From NCBI GenBank assembly GCA_020632795.1, contig JACKEV010000013.1:62001-126000 (forward strand): a stretch of DNA of 64,000 nucleotides. Direction: 5' to 3'. Under the pieces are notes generated by a model. That model was not told where the DNA came from. It saw only the letters and a program-made list of their open reading frames with translations, and did not search any database. Source of the DNA: Alphaproteobacteria bacterium (GTDB lineage: Bacteria > Myxococcota_A > UBA796 > CAJQPC01). A program made the translations under genes and the position numbers. Within the stretch, counting starts at the first letter, position 1. Each line of letters begins with the position of its first letter. Shown piece after piece: positions 52,735 through 61,070 of the stretch.

Positions 52735-53206
52735 CCCCGGCGAGCCCCTTCACCGCCGCCAGCACCTCGTCGACGTGCCCCTTCACCCGGACGTTTCGCC
52801 AGATCCGGGCCAGGTTGCCCCGGGCGTCGATGAGGAAGGTGCTGCGCTCGGTGCCCATGTAGGTGCGACCGTAGTTCTTCTTCTCGACCCAGGTGTCGTA
52901 GGCGTGGTGGACCGTGTGGTCGGGGTCGGAGATGAGCGGGAAGGACAGGCTGTGCTTCTCGATGAAGTTCTCGTGCTTGCGGATGCTGTCCTGGCTCACC
53001 CCGTAGATGCGCGCGCCGGCCTCGGCGAACGCGGCGGAGAGGTCGCGGAAGTCGCAGGCCTCGGTGGTGCAGCCGGGCGTGTTGTCCTTGGGGTAGAAGT
53101 AGAGGACGACGGGCTGGCCGCGCAGGGCGGAGAGGGTGAGCTCGCCGTCGGTGGCGGCGGCGGTGAAGTCCGGGGCCGGCTGGCCGGGCTTGAGGGGGGT
53201 GGTCAT
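52730..53206 (-). CDS. bcp: Thioredoxin-dependent peroxiredoxin (BCP/PrxQ type)
   Basis: This 158-residue protein with the typical PrxQ motif YPKDNTPGCTTEACDFRD has a peroxidatic Cys46 and a resolving Cys51 five residues later, the atypical two-Cys arrangement. The rest of the fold (GVSQDSIRKHENFIEKHSLS, FPLISDPDHTVHHAY, RSTFLIDARGNL) is complete. It reduces hydrogen peroxide and organic hydroperoxides using thioredoxin in the cytoplasm. GGAGG seven bases before the ATG supports the start. It converges on the five-gene unit and is divergent from cobQ. Confidence 0.96.
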   Translation of the reverse strand: MTTPLKPGQPAPDFTAAATDGELTLSALRGQPVVLYFYPKDNTPGCTTEACDFRDLSAAFAEAGARIYGVSQDSIRKHENFIEKHSLSFPLISDPDHTVHHAYDTWVEKKNYGRTYMGTERSTFLIDARGNLARIWRNVRVKGHVDEVLAAVKGLAGA

Positions 53207-53294
53207 GGGACCTCCGTGGTGTCGGGGGGACCTCCATAGCCCGCGTGGGCGATCGAGGGCGCGGAGGATATGCCACGGACCTCCCCGGAGCCCC

Positions 53295-54788
53295 ATGCCC
53301 GCCGCGATCATGGTCCTCGGCACCGCGTCGAACGTCGGCAAGAGCTGGCTGACGACGGCCCTCTGCGCGCTGGCCCGCCGCCGGGGCCTGCGCGTGGCGC
53401 CGTTCAAGGCCCAGAACATGTCCAACAACGCCGCCCCGGCCCGCTGCCCGGACGGCACCTGGGGGGAGATCGGCCGCGCCCAGGCCACCCAGGCCGAGGC
53501 CGCCGGGCTCGATCCCCGGGTGGAGATGAACCCCATCCTGCTCAAGCCCTCCGCCGAGCAGCAGAGCCAGGTGGTCCTGCTCGGCCGCCCCCTCGGCCAC
53601 ATGGAGGCCCGCCGCTACTGGGGGGACCGGGGGCGCTTTCGCGAGGCGGTCGAGGGGGCCTACGCGACCCTGGCCCAGGGGCGGGACCTCATGGTGCTGG
53701 AGGGCGCGGGCTCGCCGGTCGAGCTGAACCTGATGACCAACGACCTGGTGAACCTCTCGATGGCCCGCCACGCGGCGGCCCACGCCCGCGCGTCCGGCCA
53801 GCCCGGGGGCTGCCTGCTGGTGGGGGACATCGACCGGGGCGGGGTGTTCGCCGCGCTGCTCGGGACCCTCGACCTGATGGCGCCCGCGGACCGGGCCCTG
53901 GTGAAGGGCCTGGTGGTGAACCGCTTCCGGGGCGATCCCCACCTGTTCTCCGAGGGGCCGCGGATCCTGGAGGCGCGGGGCGGCGTGCCGGTGCGCGGGG
54001 TCATCCCGTGGCGGCCGGACGTCTACGTGGCCCCGGAGGACGGCCAGGACATCCACGGCATGGGGAGCGGCGTCCTGGATCTGTGCGTGGTCCGCCTGCC
54101 CACCGTGTCCAACTTCACCGACGTGGACGCCCTGGCCACCCTGCCGCCCGTGCGCCTGCGCTACGTCGATCGCGCCGAGCAGGTCGGCAACCCCGACCTC
54201 CTCATCCTGCCCGGGGCCAAGAACACCCTCGCCGATCTGCGCTGGATGCGGGCGCGCGGCCTGGATCGGGTCGTGGTCGCGGCGGCGTCGCGGGGCGTGC
54301 CGGTGCTGGGCCTGTGCGGCGGCTACCAGCTCCTCGGCGCGCGCATCCATGACCCCGAGGGGGCAGGCGGCACCCCGGGGGTCGAGCCGGGCCTCGGCCT
54401 GCTGCCGGTGGAGACGCGGTTCTCGCTCACCAAGCGCGTGCAGCCCTCCCTGGGGACGACCTGCGGCGGGTGGCTGCTGCCCGCGGGTCTCCCGGTCGAG
54501 GGCTACGAGATCCACCAGGGCGAGACCGTGGCCGGCGCGGCGCCGCTGGTCGAGCTGGCCGACGGCCCGGACGGCGCGGCGCAGGGCCTCGTGGCGGGGA
54601 CCTACCTCCACGGGCTGCTGGACACCGCGCCCGCGCGGGCGGCGCTCATCGCGGCTCTGCTGGCGCGCAGGGGCCTGCCGGCCTTCGACGGCCCGGTGGT
54701 GAGCGCCGCGGCGTCGCGGGCCCGGGGCTACGAGGCGCTCGCCGACCTGATGGAGGAGCACGTCGACCTCGACGGGCTCCTGCCGTGA
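53295..54788 (+). CDS. cobQ: Adenosylcobyric acid synthase (glutamine-hydrolysing)
   Basis: This 497-residue protein has the CobQ/CbiP layout: an N-terminal P-loop-like ATPase (VLGTASNVGKSWLTTALC, PFKAQNMSNNA, then GRAQATQAEAAGLDP) and a C-terminal class I glutamine amidotransferase-like domain with the nucleophile Cys in LGLCGGYQLLG and the His in GYEIHQGETV. It amidates four side chains of adenosylcobyrinic a,c-diamide using ATP and glutamine. The DLLILPGAKNTLADLRWM and TYLHGLLD segments are typical. The next gene, cobD, overlaps its stop (GTGA). It starts 88 bp after the divergent bcp. No riboswitch was seen ahead of it. Confidence 0.96.
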   Translation: MPAAIMVLGTASNVGKSWLTTALCALARRRGLRVAPFKAQNMSNNAAPARCPDGTWGEIGRAQATQAEAAGLDPRVEMNPILLKPSAEQQSQVVLLGRPLGHMEARRYWGDRGRFREAVEGAYATLAQGRDLMVLEGAGSPVELNLMTNDLVNLSMARHAAAHARASGQPGGCLLVGDIDRGGVFAALLGTLDLMAPADRALVKGLVVNRFRGDPHLFSEGPRILEARGGVPVRGVIPWRPDVYVAPEDGQDIHGMGSGVLDLCVVRLPTVSNFTDVDALATLPPVRLRYVDRAEQVGNPDLLILPGAKNTLADLRWMRARGLDRVVVAAASRGVPVLGLCGGYQLLGARIHDPEGAGGTPGVEPGLGLLPVETRFSLTKRVQPSLGTTCGGWLLPAGLPVEGYEIHQGETVAGAAPLVELADGPDGAAQGLVAGTYLHGLLDTAPARAALIAALLARRGLPAFDGPVVSAAASRARGYEALADLMEEHVDLDGLLP

Positions 54789-55708
54789 CCCCCTGGCTGG
54801 AGCCGGGGTTGCACGCCGGTATCCTGGCGCTGGCCCTGGCCATCGACCTGGTGTTCGGCGAGCCCCCCGCCCGGCTGCATCCGGTGGTGTGGATGGGCGC
54901 GGCCATCGGGTGGCTGCGGGACCGGGCGCCCCAGGACGACGCGCGGGCGCGCTTCGGCTGGGGGCTGATGATGGCGCTGGTGCTGCCGGCCGGCTGCGCT
55001 GCCCTCGGCGCTCTGGCGATGGCCCTGCCCGGGGTCGGCGTGGCGCTGGGGGTGCTGCTGACCACCAGCGCGCTGGCCGTCCGCAGCCTCGGGGAGGGCG
55101 GCGCCCGGGTCGGCGACCCCCTGCAGGCGGGGGACCTGGAGGGGGCGCGCCAGGGCCTGAGCTGGCTGTGCAGCCGCGACCCCGACGGCCTCTCGGCGGA
55201 GGAGCTGGCCGGGGCCGCGGTGGAGAGCCTGGCGGAGAACGCCAGCGACGCCGCCATCGCGCCGGTGTTCTGGTTCGTGCTGCTCGGCGTCCCGGGGGCG
55301 CTGGCCTATCGCTGCGTGAACACGATGGACGCCATGATCGGCTATCGAGGGCGCTACGAGTGGCTGGGCAAGGCCGCCGCGCGCCTGGATGATGTGCTGA
55401 ACCTCGTCCCGGCCCGGCTGACGGCGGTGCTGCTGGTGCTGGCGGCGCCCGAACGCCGCTGGGCGGGGGCGCGGGTGGCCTGGCGGGACGCCGGAGGCAC
55501 CGCCAGCCCCAACGCGGGGTGGCCCATGTCCGCGATGGCGGGCCTGCTGGGCGTGCAGCTCACCAAGCGCGGGCACTATGCGCTGGGCGACCCCGGCGAG
55601 CCCCTCCGCGCCGCGCACATCGCGCAGGCCTGGGCCGTCGCCTGGCGCGCCATGGTGGGCGGCGCGCTGGCGGCGGTCGGGGGGCTCGCCCTCGCTCAGT
55701 GGCCGTAG
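54785..55708 (+). CDS. cobD: Adenosylcobinamide-phosphate synthase (CobD/CbiB)
   Basis: This 307-residue membrane protein with a GTG start overlaps the cobQ stop by 4 bp. Motifs are the family hallmark IDLVFGEPPARLHPVVWMG, AVESLAENASDAAIAPVFWF, YRCVNTMDAMIGYRGRYEW, LVPARLTAVLLVLAAP and the late SPNAGWPMSAMAGLLGVQL. It attaches aminopropanol (or its phosphate) to adenosylcobyric acid in the inner membrane. Four to five hydrophobic helices are visible. Together with cobQ it provides two consecutive late steps, so the organism can complete cobinamide from cobyric acid precursors or salvaged corrinoids. Confidence 0.95.
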   Translation: MTPWLEPGLHAGILALALAIDLVFGEPPARLHPVVWMGAAIGWLRDRAPQDDARARFGWGLMMALVLPAGCAALGALAMALPGVGVALGVLLTTSALAVRSLGEGGARVGDPLQAGDLEGARQGLSWLCSRDPDGLSAEELAGAAVESLAENASDAAIAPVFWFVLLGVPGALAYRCVNTMDAMIGYRGRYEWLGKAAARLDDVLNLVPARLTAVLLVLAAPERRWAGARVAWRDAGGTASPNAGWPMSAMAGLLGVQLTKRGHYALGDPGEPLRAAHIAQAWAVAWRAMVGGALAAVGGLALAQWP

Positions 55709-55770
55709 TTCTGCCCGGCCGACATCGCGACGGACCAGGGGTGGTCCCCGACGTCCTCTGCGCTGCGGCG

Positions 55771-57240
55771 TCAACCGCGGGCGCGTCGGCGGGCGGTGCG
55801 CCACGTCCGGTGCAGGCCCGCCCGCATCCCCATGACGCTGACGCCGAAGCCCCCAACCAGCAGCAGGATCATCACGACGTCCCACAGCGGCCGCCGCGCG
55901 TACCAGCCGGGGAGGTCCATCGTGTGGAGCCCCCGGAACAGCCAGCGCTCGGCGCGGGTGCGCCGGTGGTTGCGCCACACCAGCGCGCCGGTGCGCACGT
56001 CGAGGTAGACCCAGGTCGCCGCCGGGTCGCCGAAGCGCACCCGGAGCACGGGCAGGGGCAGATCCCCGTCGCGATCGCTGTAGTAGGCGTCGTAGTGATC
56101 CAGGCGGGTGGCCTCCCGGACCGGCGCGTCGCCGGTGGCCGCGCGGAGGCGGGCCAGCAGCGCGGCCTCCCCCAGGGGGGCGGTCCGCCAGCCCAGGGTC
56201 GCGACGTCGAGCAGGCCCTCGCCCGGCGCACCGTCGGGCTCGATCCAGCGGGCGTGGAGGACCGGCGCCCCGTCGATCCGCGTCAGCTCGAGGGCCTTGA
56301 CGACCCGCTGCCCGAAGAGGGCCGCCAGATCGGCCTCGTCGGGCAGGCGGAACGCCGCGGGGTCGATGGGGCCGCCCTGGAGGGCCACCTCGTCCACCTC
56401 GACCGCATCGGCGCGGGTCCATTCGAAGGGCTCCATCGACATCATGCCGCTGAACACCCAGGTCAGGGTGGTCAGGCCGAAGACGAGCCCCAGCATCATG
56501 TGCCAGCGCACCGGGCCGGGGTAGGGGATCCATCGGGCCCGGGGCGCCCGTCGGGCACGGCGCGCGGTCGAGAGGCCCACGTACAGGCCGAGCGCCGCAA
56601 CAAGCACCCCCACCGCCGAGGTCCCGGTCACCACCCCGGACCACAGCGCGCCGTCGTTGCGCAGCGCGGTCAGGTAGAACCAGTGCGGGATCGCGCCGAG
56701 CCAGGCCAGGGCTCGGCTGAGGCGCGTGGTCCGCTGCACCACCCGGCCCTGGCGGGGGGAGACATACAGCTCCTCGCCGCTGCCCTCGACCCGGATCCGC
56801 AGCAGCGGCAGCGCGCTGGCCTTGAAGAGGGTCCACTGGTCGACCTCCTGCAAGGTCTCCACGGGCTGGAGCTGCGCGGCCCCGGCGAAGCGCCCGGCGA
56901 GGTCGAGGGCCTGCGCGTCGCTCAGGGGGTCGAAGGGCGCGCAGGTGTCGGCGTACACCGCGGCGTCGTCGACGCGGTACAGGGGCCGGTCCAGGAGCTG
57001 CTCCAGGCGCATCTCCTCGGGGCTCTCCACGCCAGCGACCCGGGCGGCCTGCGCGGGGGGGCAGCGCACCGCCCCGAGCGTCACGGGCTCGGCGCGACGC
57101 AGGCGCTCGTCCGGCGTCACCCAGGGCATGCCGCTGCTGTACATCATGACCACGCCGGACGCGAACCACAGCGCGAACACGCCGCTCATGGGCAGTCCCA
57201 GGCGGCGGTGGAGTCGGATGAGGGCGCTGCGAACGGGCAT
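55771..57240 (-). CDS. PepSY-associated membrane protein
   Basis: This 489-residue protein begins MPVRSALIRLHRRLGLPMSG, a classic PepSY-TM start, with helices at about 18-36, 186-210 (LWSGVVTGTSAVGVLVAALG), 240-262 (MMLGLVFGLTTLTWVFSGMM) and 455-480 (DVVMILLLVGGFGVSVMGM). PepSY-like periplasmic domains lie between, including DVRTGALVWRNHRRTRAERW, the conserved LHTMD nearby, and IPHWFY. Many relatives are iron- or corrinoid-linked and may be reductases of imported metal complexes. ATG at 57240 has GGGAG just upstream; a more distal ATG at 57267 lacks one. It is divergent from the riboswitch-led uptake operon, which supports but does not prove a corrinoid-related role. Confidence 0.8.
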   Translation of the reverse strand: MPVRSALIRLHRRLGLPMSGVFALWFASGVVMMYSSGMPWVTPDERLRRAEPVTLGAVRCPPAQAARVAGVESPEEMRLEQLLDRPLYRVDDAAVYADTCAPFDPLSDAQALDLAGRFAGAAQLQPVETLQEVDQWTLFKASALPLLRIRVEGSGEELYVSPRQGRVVQRTTRLSRALAWLGAIPHWFYLTALRNDGALWSGVVTGTSAVGVLVAALGLYVGLSTARRARRAPRARWIPYPGPVRWHMMLGLVFGLTTLTWVFSGMMSMEPFEWTRADAVEVDEVALQGGPIDPAAFRLPDEADLAALFGQRVVKALELTRIDGAPVLHARWIEPDGAPGEGLLDVATLGWRTAPLGEAALLARLRAATGDAPVREATRLDHYDAYYSDRDGDLPLPVLRVRFGDPAATWVYLDVRTGALVWRNHRRTRAERWLFRGLHTMDLPGWYARRPLWDVVMILLLVGGFGVSVMGMRAGLHRTWRTARRRARG

Positions 57241-57294
57241 GGGCTCCCTGGAAGGGGGCGCGAGCATACGCGCAGCGTGGCGAGGCTGCTCGCC

Positions 57295-57323
57295 TTGACA
57301 CGGCGCGTGCCCCGGGGCATGCT
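57295..57323 (+). promoter_or_regulatory. Promoter for the cobalamin-riboswitch operon
   Basis: A perfect -35 TTGACA (57295-57300), 17-bp spacer and a weak -10 CATGCT (57318-57323). The expected start near 57330 is just upstream of the riboswitch, in the right place to transcribe it. Confidence 0.6.
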
Positions 57324-57349
57324 CCCGGTCCAGCTCTTTGCACCCACTC

Positions 57350-57560
57350 AGGCAGCGGTGCCTTCATTCGGAAGGTGAAACGGGAAATCCGGGTAGCGCC
57401 CCAGGCGCTGCATCCGGTGCGGCCCCCGCCACTGTGAACGAGAACCGAGACCGAGCGCTTCGCGCACACGCCACTGGGATGAGACGATCCTGGGAAGGCG
57501 CGCGGGGTGGTCACGGACCTTCTCGTGAGCCAGGAGACCGGCCACTGCCAGGACCGCCGA
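57350..57560 (+). promoter_or_regulatory. Cobalamin (AdoCbl-type) riboswitch
   Basis: Conserved cobalamin-riboswitch pieces occur in the right order: GAAACGGGAAATCCGG (from 57377), CATCCGGTGCGGCCCCCGCC with ACTGTGA after it, GCCACTGGGAT (from 57470) with TGGGAAGGC (to 57499), and the B12 box AGCCAGGAGACCGGCC (57528-57543). The element lies between a promoter and btuC and should lower expression of btuC-btuD-btuF-cobO and the CobN-like gene when cobalamin is plentiful. Stem boundaries at both ends are estimates. Confidence 0.93.
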
Positions 57561-57594
57561 CGTTCTTCGGAGGGAAGAATGGTCTGTCTCCACG

Positions 57595-57614
57595 GCTGCA
57601 GCCCTCGCTGCAGC
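57595..57614 (+). promoter_or_regulatory. Hairpin after the riboswitch
   Basis: GCTGCAG (57595-57601) pairs with CTGCAGC (57608-57614) around CCCTCG. No U-tract follows, so it is not a normal terminator; it could be part of the expression platform, for instance a Rho- or translation-type switch. About 100 bp without other recognised features lie between it and the btuC start. Confidence 0.4.
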
Positions 57615-57714
57615 GGGGGCGACGGCGGGAGGCGTCTGTGACCCCAGCGCGCCGTCCCCACCGCCCCACCCACATCGCTGCCCCTGCTCACCCGGCCGAC
57701 CGGAGCGGCCTGTC

Positions 57715-58716
57715 GTGAGCGACACGCGACGCCGCCGGATCGCCTGGGCCGCGATGCTGGTCGCGCTGGTCGCGCTCGGCGCCGCGTCGCTGTGGGTCGG
57801 CGAGGGCGACCTGAGCGATCCGCAGCTCGGCGACACCTTCCTGCGGCTGCGGGTGTGGCGCCTGGCCACGTTGATGCTGGCCGGCGGCGCGCTGGCCGTG
57901 GGCGGGGTGCTGGTGCAGGGGCTCTTCCGCAACCCGCTGGCCAGCCCCTCCATCCTGGGGACGAGCGCGGGGGCCAGCCTGGGGGGCGTGGTGGTGCTGC
58001 TGCTGTGGAACACGGCGCTGGCGGGGGTCCTACCGCGGTGGCTGCCCCCCGAGCTGGCGCTGCCCGTGGGCTGCATGCTCGGCGCGACGGGCGCGCTGCT
58101 GCTGCTGCTCGCGGTGACCGGGCGGCAGCCGGGGCTGGTGACCGTGCTGCTGACCGGCTTCATCCTGTCGTCCTTCTTCCTGAGCCTGGGCGGGCTGCTG
58201 ACGAGCGTGGCCCAGGAGACCTGGGAGCTGGGGCGCGCGGTGGTGGCCTTCACCCTCGGCGGCGTGGACGCCAAGGGGCCGCGGCACATCGCGCTGGCCA
58301 TCCCGCTGGTCCTGGCGGGGGCCCTGGCCGGGCTGGGCTGGGGGCGGCACCTCGACCTGCTGCTCGCAGGCGAGGAGGAGGCCGCCGCGCTGGGCGTGGA
58401 CGTCCGGCGGGTGCGTCGCTGGGTCATCGCCTGGACCGCGGCGCTCACCGCCGCGGCGGTCGCGGTCGGCGGGAACGTGTCCTTCGTCGGCCTGGTGGTG
58501 CCCCACTCCTTGCGCCCCTGGGTGGGGGTGCAGCACCGGCGCCTCCTGCCGGCGGCGCTGGTCGGGGGTGCGGTGTTCCTGGCGCTGGCCGATCTGGTGA
58601 CCCGCCTGGTGCCCTCCCGCAGCCCGATCCCGCTCGGCGTGGTGACCGGGCTCATCGGGGCGCCGGTCTTCCTGAGCCTCCTGGCCCGCGCCGCGCGGGA
58701 AGGGCGGCTGACGTGA
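57715..58716 (+). CDS. btuC: BtuC-like permease of a corrinoid ABC importer
   Basis: This 333-residue FecCD/BtuC-type permease with a GTG start has about ten helices. Motifs are RLPR-like LRLRVWRLATLMLAGGALAV, QGLFRNPLASPSILGTSAGA, ALGVDVRRVRRWVI (the coupling region to the ATPase) and GNVSFVGLVVPHSLRPWVG. It forms the inner-membrane channel for corrinoid brought by a binding protein. It is the first gene after the cobalamin riboswitch, which makes corrinoid the likely substrate rather than iron chelates. The next gene overlaps its stop by four bases. Confidence 0.93.
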   Translation: MSDTRRRRIAWAAMLVALVALGAASLWVGEGDLSDPQLGDTFLRLRVWRLATLMLAGGALAVGGVLVQGLFRNPLASPSILGTSAGASLGGVVVLLLWNTALAGVLPRWLPPELALPVGCMLGATGALLLLLAVTGRQPGLVTVLLTGFILSSFFLSLGGLLTSVAQETWELGRAVVAFTLGGVDAKGPRHIALAIPLVLAGALAGLGWGRHLDLLLAGEEEAAALGVDVRRVRRWVIAWTAALTAAAVAVGGNVSFVGLVVPHSLRPWVGVQHRRLLPAALVGGAVFLALADLVTRLVPSRSPIPLGVVTGLIGAPVFLSLLARAAREGRLT

Positions 58717-59483
58717 GCGGGGCCGGGCTGAGCCTGCGGGGTGTGCGCGCGTGGCATCAGGCCGGCGCGCCGGTGGTCCGGGGGGTGGATCTGGACGTCC
58801 CCCGGGGCGCGGTGACCGCCCTGCTGGGGCCCAACGGGGCGGGCAAGAGCACGCTGCTCAAGGCCCTGCTGGGGTTGGTGGACAGCGACGGGCAGGTGAC
58901 CCTGGACGGCCAGCCCCTCGCGGCGCTGACCCGGTGGCAGCGCGCCCGGCGCATGGCCTACGTCCCCCAGCGCTCCCTGCTGACCGCCCCGCTGCCGGTG
59001 TGGGCGGTGGTGGAGCAGGGCCGCTTCGCCCACCGGGGCGCGCTGGCTCCCCTGGAGGCGACCGACCACGAGGCGGTGCGCCAGGCGATGGCCCAGGCCG
59101 ACGTCACCCCGCTGGCCGAGCGGCCGTTCACCCGGCTCTCGGGGGGCGAGCAGCAGCGCGTGCTGCTGGCCCGCGCCCTGGCCACCGGGGCCGACGCGCT
59201 GCTCCTGGACGAGCCCACGTCTTCCTTGGACGTGCATCAGGCGCTGCGGATTCACCGCTGCCTCGCGCGGCTCGCCGAGCGGGGCTGCTGCCTGCTGGTG
59301 GTGATGCACGACCTGAACGAAGCCCGCCGGTCTGCGGACCGCGCGGTCGTGCTCCAGGAGGGGCGGGTGGCCTGCGCCGGGCCGATCCGCGAGGTCATCG
59401 CGGCCGACCCGATCCGCGCGGTCTACGGCGTCGAGCTGATCGAGGGCGGCGGCCTGGGCTACCGCCTGTCGGAGGGGACGTGA
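58713..59483 (+). CDS. btuD: BtuD-like ATPase of the corrinoid ABC importer
   Basis: This 256-residue ABC ATPase with a GTG start overlapping btuC (GTGA) has Walker A LLGPNGAGKSTLLKALLG, Q-loop YVPQRS, signature RLSGGEQQRVLLARALA, Walker B ADALLLDEPTSSLD and H-switch VVMHDLNEA. The family is the FepC/BtuD type. It powers import through BtuC. Its stop overlaps the start of the binding-protein gene in the same manner, so the products are made in step. Confidence 0.95.
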   Translation: MSGAGLSLRGVRAWHQAGAPVVRGVDLDVPRGAVTALLGPNGAGKSTLLKALLGLVDSDGQVTLDGQPLAALTRWQRARRMAYVPQRSLLTAPLPVWAVVEQGRFAHRGALAPLEATDHEAVRQAMAQADVTPLAERPFTRLSGGEQQRVLLARALATGADALLLDEPTSSLDVHQALRIHRCLARLAERGCCLLVVMHDLNEARRSADRAVVLQEGRVACAGPIREVIAADPIRAVYGVELIEGGGLGYRLSEGT

Positions 59484-60481
59484 CCAGCGATCTGGTGAAC
59501 GGCGCGGCCCTCCTGGGGGCCTTGGGGCTGGCGAGCCTGGGGGCGACCCGGGTGGGCGGCCCCGCCGCGCTGCAGGAGCCCCCCTCGCTGGTGGAGGCGC
59601 GGCCCTCGGGCGAGGCGGTCACCGCGCTGATCGACGCCCGCGGGGCCCGCGTGCCCGTCGGCGACTACGCCCGCGTGGTGTCCGTGAACGCCGTCGCGGA
59701 TCAGCTCCTGCTGCACCTGATTGAGCCGGAGCGCGTGGCGGCGGTGACCGACCACAGCCGCTCCAGGCACCCGGAGGGCTGGCGCTTCGGGGCGCGCCCC
59801 ACCGTCTCCCAGAAGGAGGACATCGAGCGGGTCCTGAGCCTCAAGCCCGATCTGGTGCTGGTGTCCCGGTTCGCCGACGCCGCCCGGGTGTCCCGGCTCC
59901 GCGAGGCGGGCGTCGAGGTCTTCGACCTCGGGGAGATGCGCGGGGTGGAGACCACCCGGGAGGACATCGTCACGCTGGGGACCCTGCTGGGACAGCCCGA
60001 GCGGGCCGGTCGGCTGCTGGCCCGCTTTGACCGGGAGCTGGCCGCTCTGGAGGCCCGGGTCCCTCCCGCCGAGGCGCAGCCCGAGGGCATCTACCTCAGC
60101 GTCTACGGGGACACCTTCTTCGGCGGGACCGTCGGCACAAGCTACGCCGACATGCTCCGCTACGGCGGGGTCCGGGACAAGGCCGCGCGGGCGGGCTTCA
60201 CGGGCTGGCCCCAGTACACCCCGGAGCAGCTCCTGGTGCTGGACCCGACCCTCATCCTCACCCAGGAGGGCATGGCCCGCACCATCTGTGCGCACGCCCA
60301 GCTCTCGCTGATGGCCGCCTGTCGGCCCGACGGGCGGGTGATCGAGCTGCCCGGCGCCTACCACAGCGACCCCGGCCTGGGCCTGATCGAGGCCGCCGCG
60401 GCCGTCCAGGCGCGGGTGCATGACCCGCTGGAGCCCCACCCCCATCCGCACACGGAGCGTGACCATGACCGAGACCCCTGA
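59480..60481 (+). CDS. btuF: BtuF-like corrinoid-binding protein with a short hydrophobic N-terminus and His-rich tail
   Basis: This 333-residue class III periplasmic-binding protein with a GTG start overlaps btuD by four bases. The core runs from RVVSVNAVADQLLLHLIEPE through PDLVLVSRFADAARVSRL and GVEVFDLGEM to YTPEQLLVLDPTLIL. The N-terminus (VTSDLVNGAALLGALGLASLGA) is a weak, uncharged hydrophobic stretch; it could be an uncleaved anchor, because a classic signal peptide is missing. The last 20 residues are His/Asp-rich (HPHPHTERDHDRDP). The end overlaps cobO by 17 bp, so the tail shares DNA with the cobO start. It should deliver corrinoid to BtuCD. Confidence 0.85.
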   Translation: MTSDLVNGAALLGALGLASLGATRVGGPAALQEPPSLVEARPSGEAVTALIDARGARVPVGDYARVVSVNAVADQLLLHLIEPERVAAVTDHSRSRHPEGWRFGARPTVSQKEDIERVLSLKPDLVLVSRFADAARVSRLREAGVEVFDLGEMRGVETTREDIVTLGTLLGQPERAGRLLARFDRELAALEARVPPAEAQPEGIYLSVYGDTFFGGTVGTSYADMLRYGGVRDKAARAGFTGWPQYTPEQLLVLDPTLILTQEGMARTICAHAQLSLMAACRPDGRVIELPGAYHSDPGLGLIEAAAAVQARVHDPLEPHPHPHTERDHDRDP

Positions 60482-61070
60482 GCAGCGCGCCCACCGGGAG
60501 CGCATGCAGCAGCGCAAGGCCGAGCAGGACGCCGAGGTGCGCAGCAAGACCGTCCGACGCGGCGTCGTGGTGGTGAACACCGGCGACGGCAAGGGCAAGT
60601 CCACCGCCGCCTTCGGCGTGGCCCTCCGGGCGGCCGGGCACGGCCAGCGGGTGGCGGTGGTCCAGTTCATCAAGGGCAAGTGGAAGACCGGCGAGCAGGC
60701 CGCCATCCAGCGCTTCCCGGAGATCGACCACGTCATCTCCGGCGACGGCTTCACCTGGGAGACCCAGGACCGGGAGCAGGACATCGCGTCTGCAGAGCGG
60801 GGCTGGGGCATCGCGAAGGGCTTCATCCAGGGCGGGGCCCACGACGTGGTGATCCTGGACGAGCTGAACCTGGCGTTGAAGTACGGCTATCTGGAGGTCG
60901 GCGAGGTCGTCGCGGCGCTGGAGGGCAAGCCCGAGCACGTCTCCATCCTGGTGACCGGCCGGGACGCGCCCCCCGAGATCCTCGCGGTCGCGGACACGGT
61001 CACGGAGATGCGGCTCGTCAAGCACGCCTACCAGGCGGGCATCCGGGCGCGGAAGGGGGTGGAGTTCTGA
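60465..61070 (+). CDS. cobO: Cob(I)yrinic acid a,c-diamide adenosyltransferase
   Basis: This 201-residue CobO/CobA-type adenosyltransferase begins MTETPEQRAHRERMQQRKAE, has the ATP P-loop VNTGDGKGKSTAAFG, then VAVVQFIKGKWKTGEQAAIQ, GDGFTWETQDREQD and VILDELNLALKYGY, and ends with KHAYQAGIRARKGVEF. It adds the upper 5'-deoxyadenosyl ligand to reduced corrinoid. ATG at 60465 is inside the end of btuF. The four genes btuC-btuD-btuF-cobO thus give uptake followed at once by adenosylation. Its TGA overlaps the ATG of the following CobN-like gene (TGATG). Confidence 0.96.
   Translation: MTETPEQRAHRERMQQRKAEQDAEVRSKTVRRGVVVVNTGDGKGKSTAAFGVALRAAGHGQRVAVVQFIKGKWKTGEQAAIQRFPEIDHVISGDGFTWETQDREQDIASAERGWGIAKGFIQGGAHDVVILDELNLALKYGYLEVGEVVAALEGKPEHVSILVTGRDAPPEILAVADTVTEMRLVKHAYQAGIRARKGVEF

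Noticed and set aside
53270..54352. Forward Arg/Pro/Gly-rich 360-residue frame within cobQ
   Set aside because: Out-of-frame shadow of cobQ.
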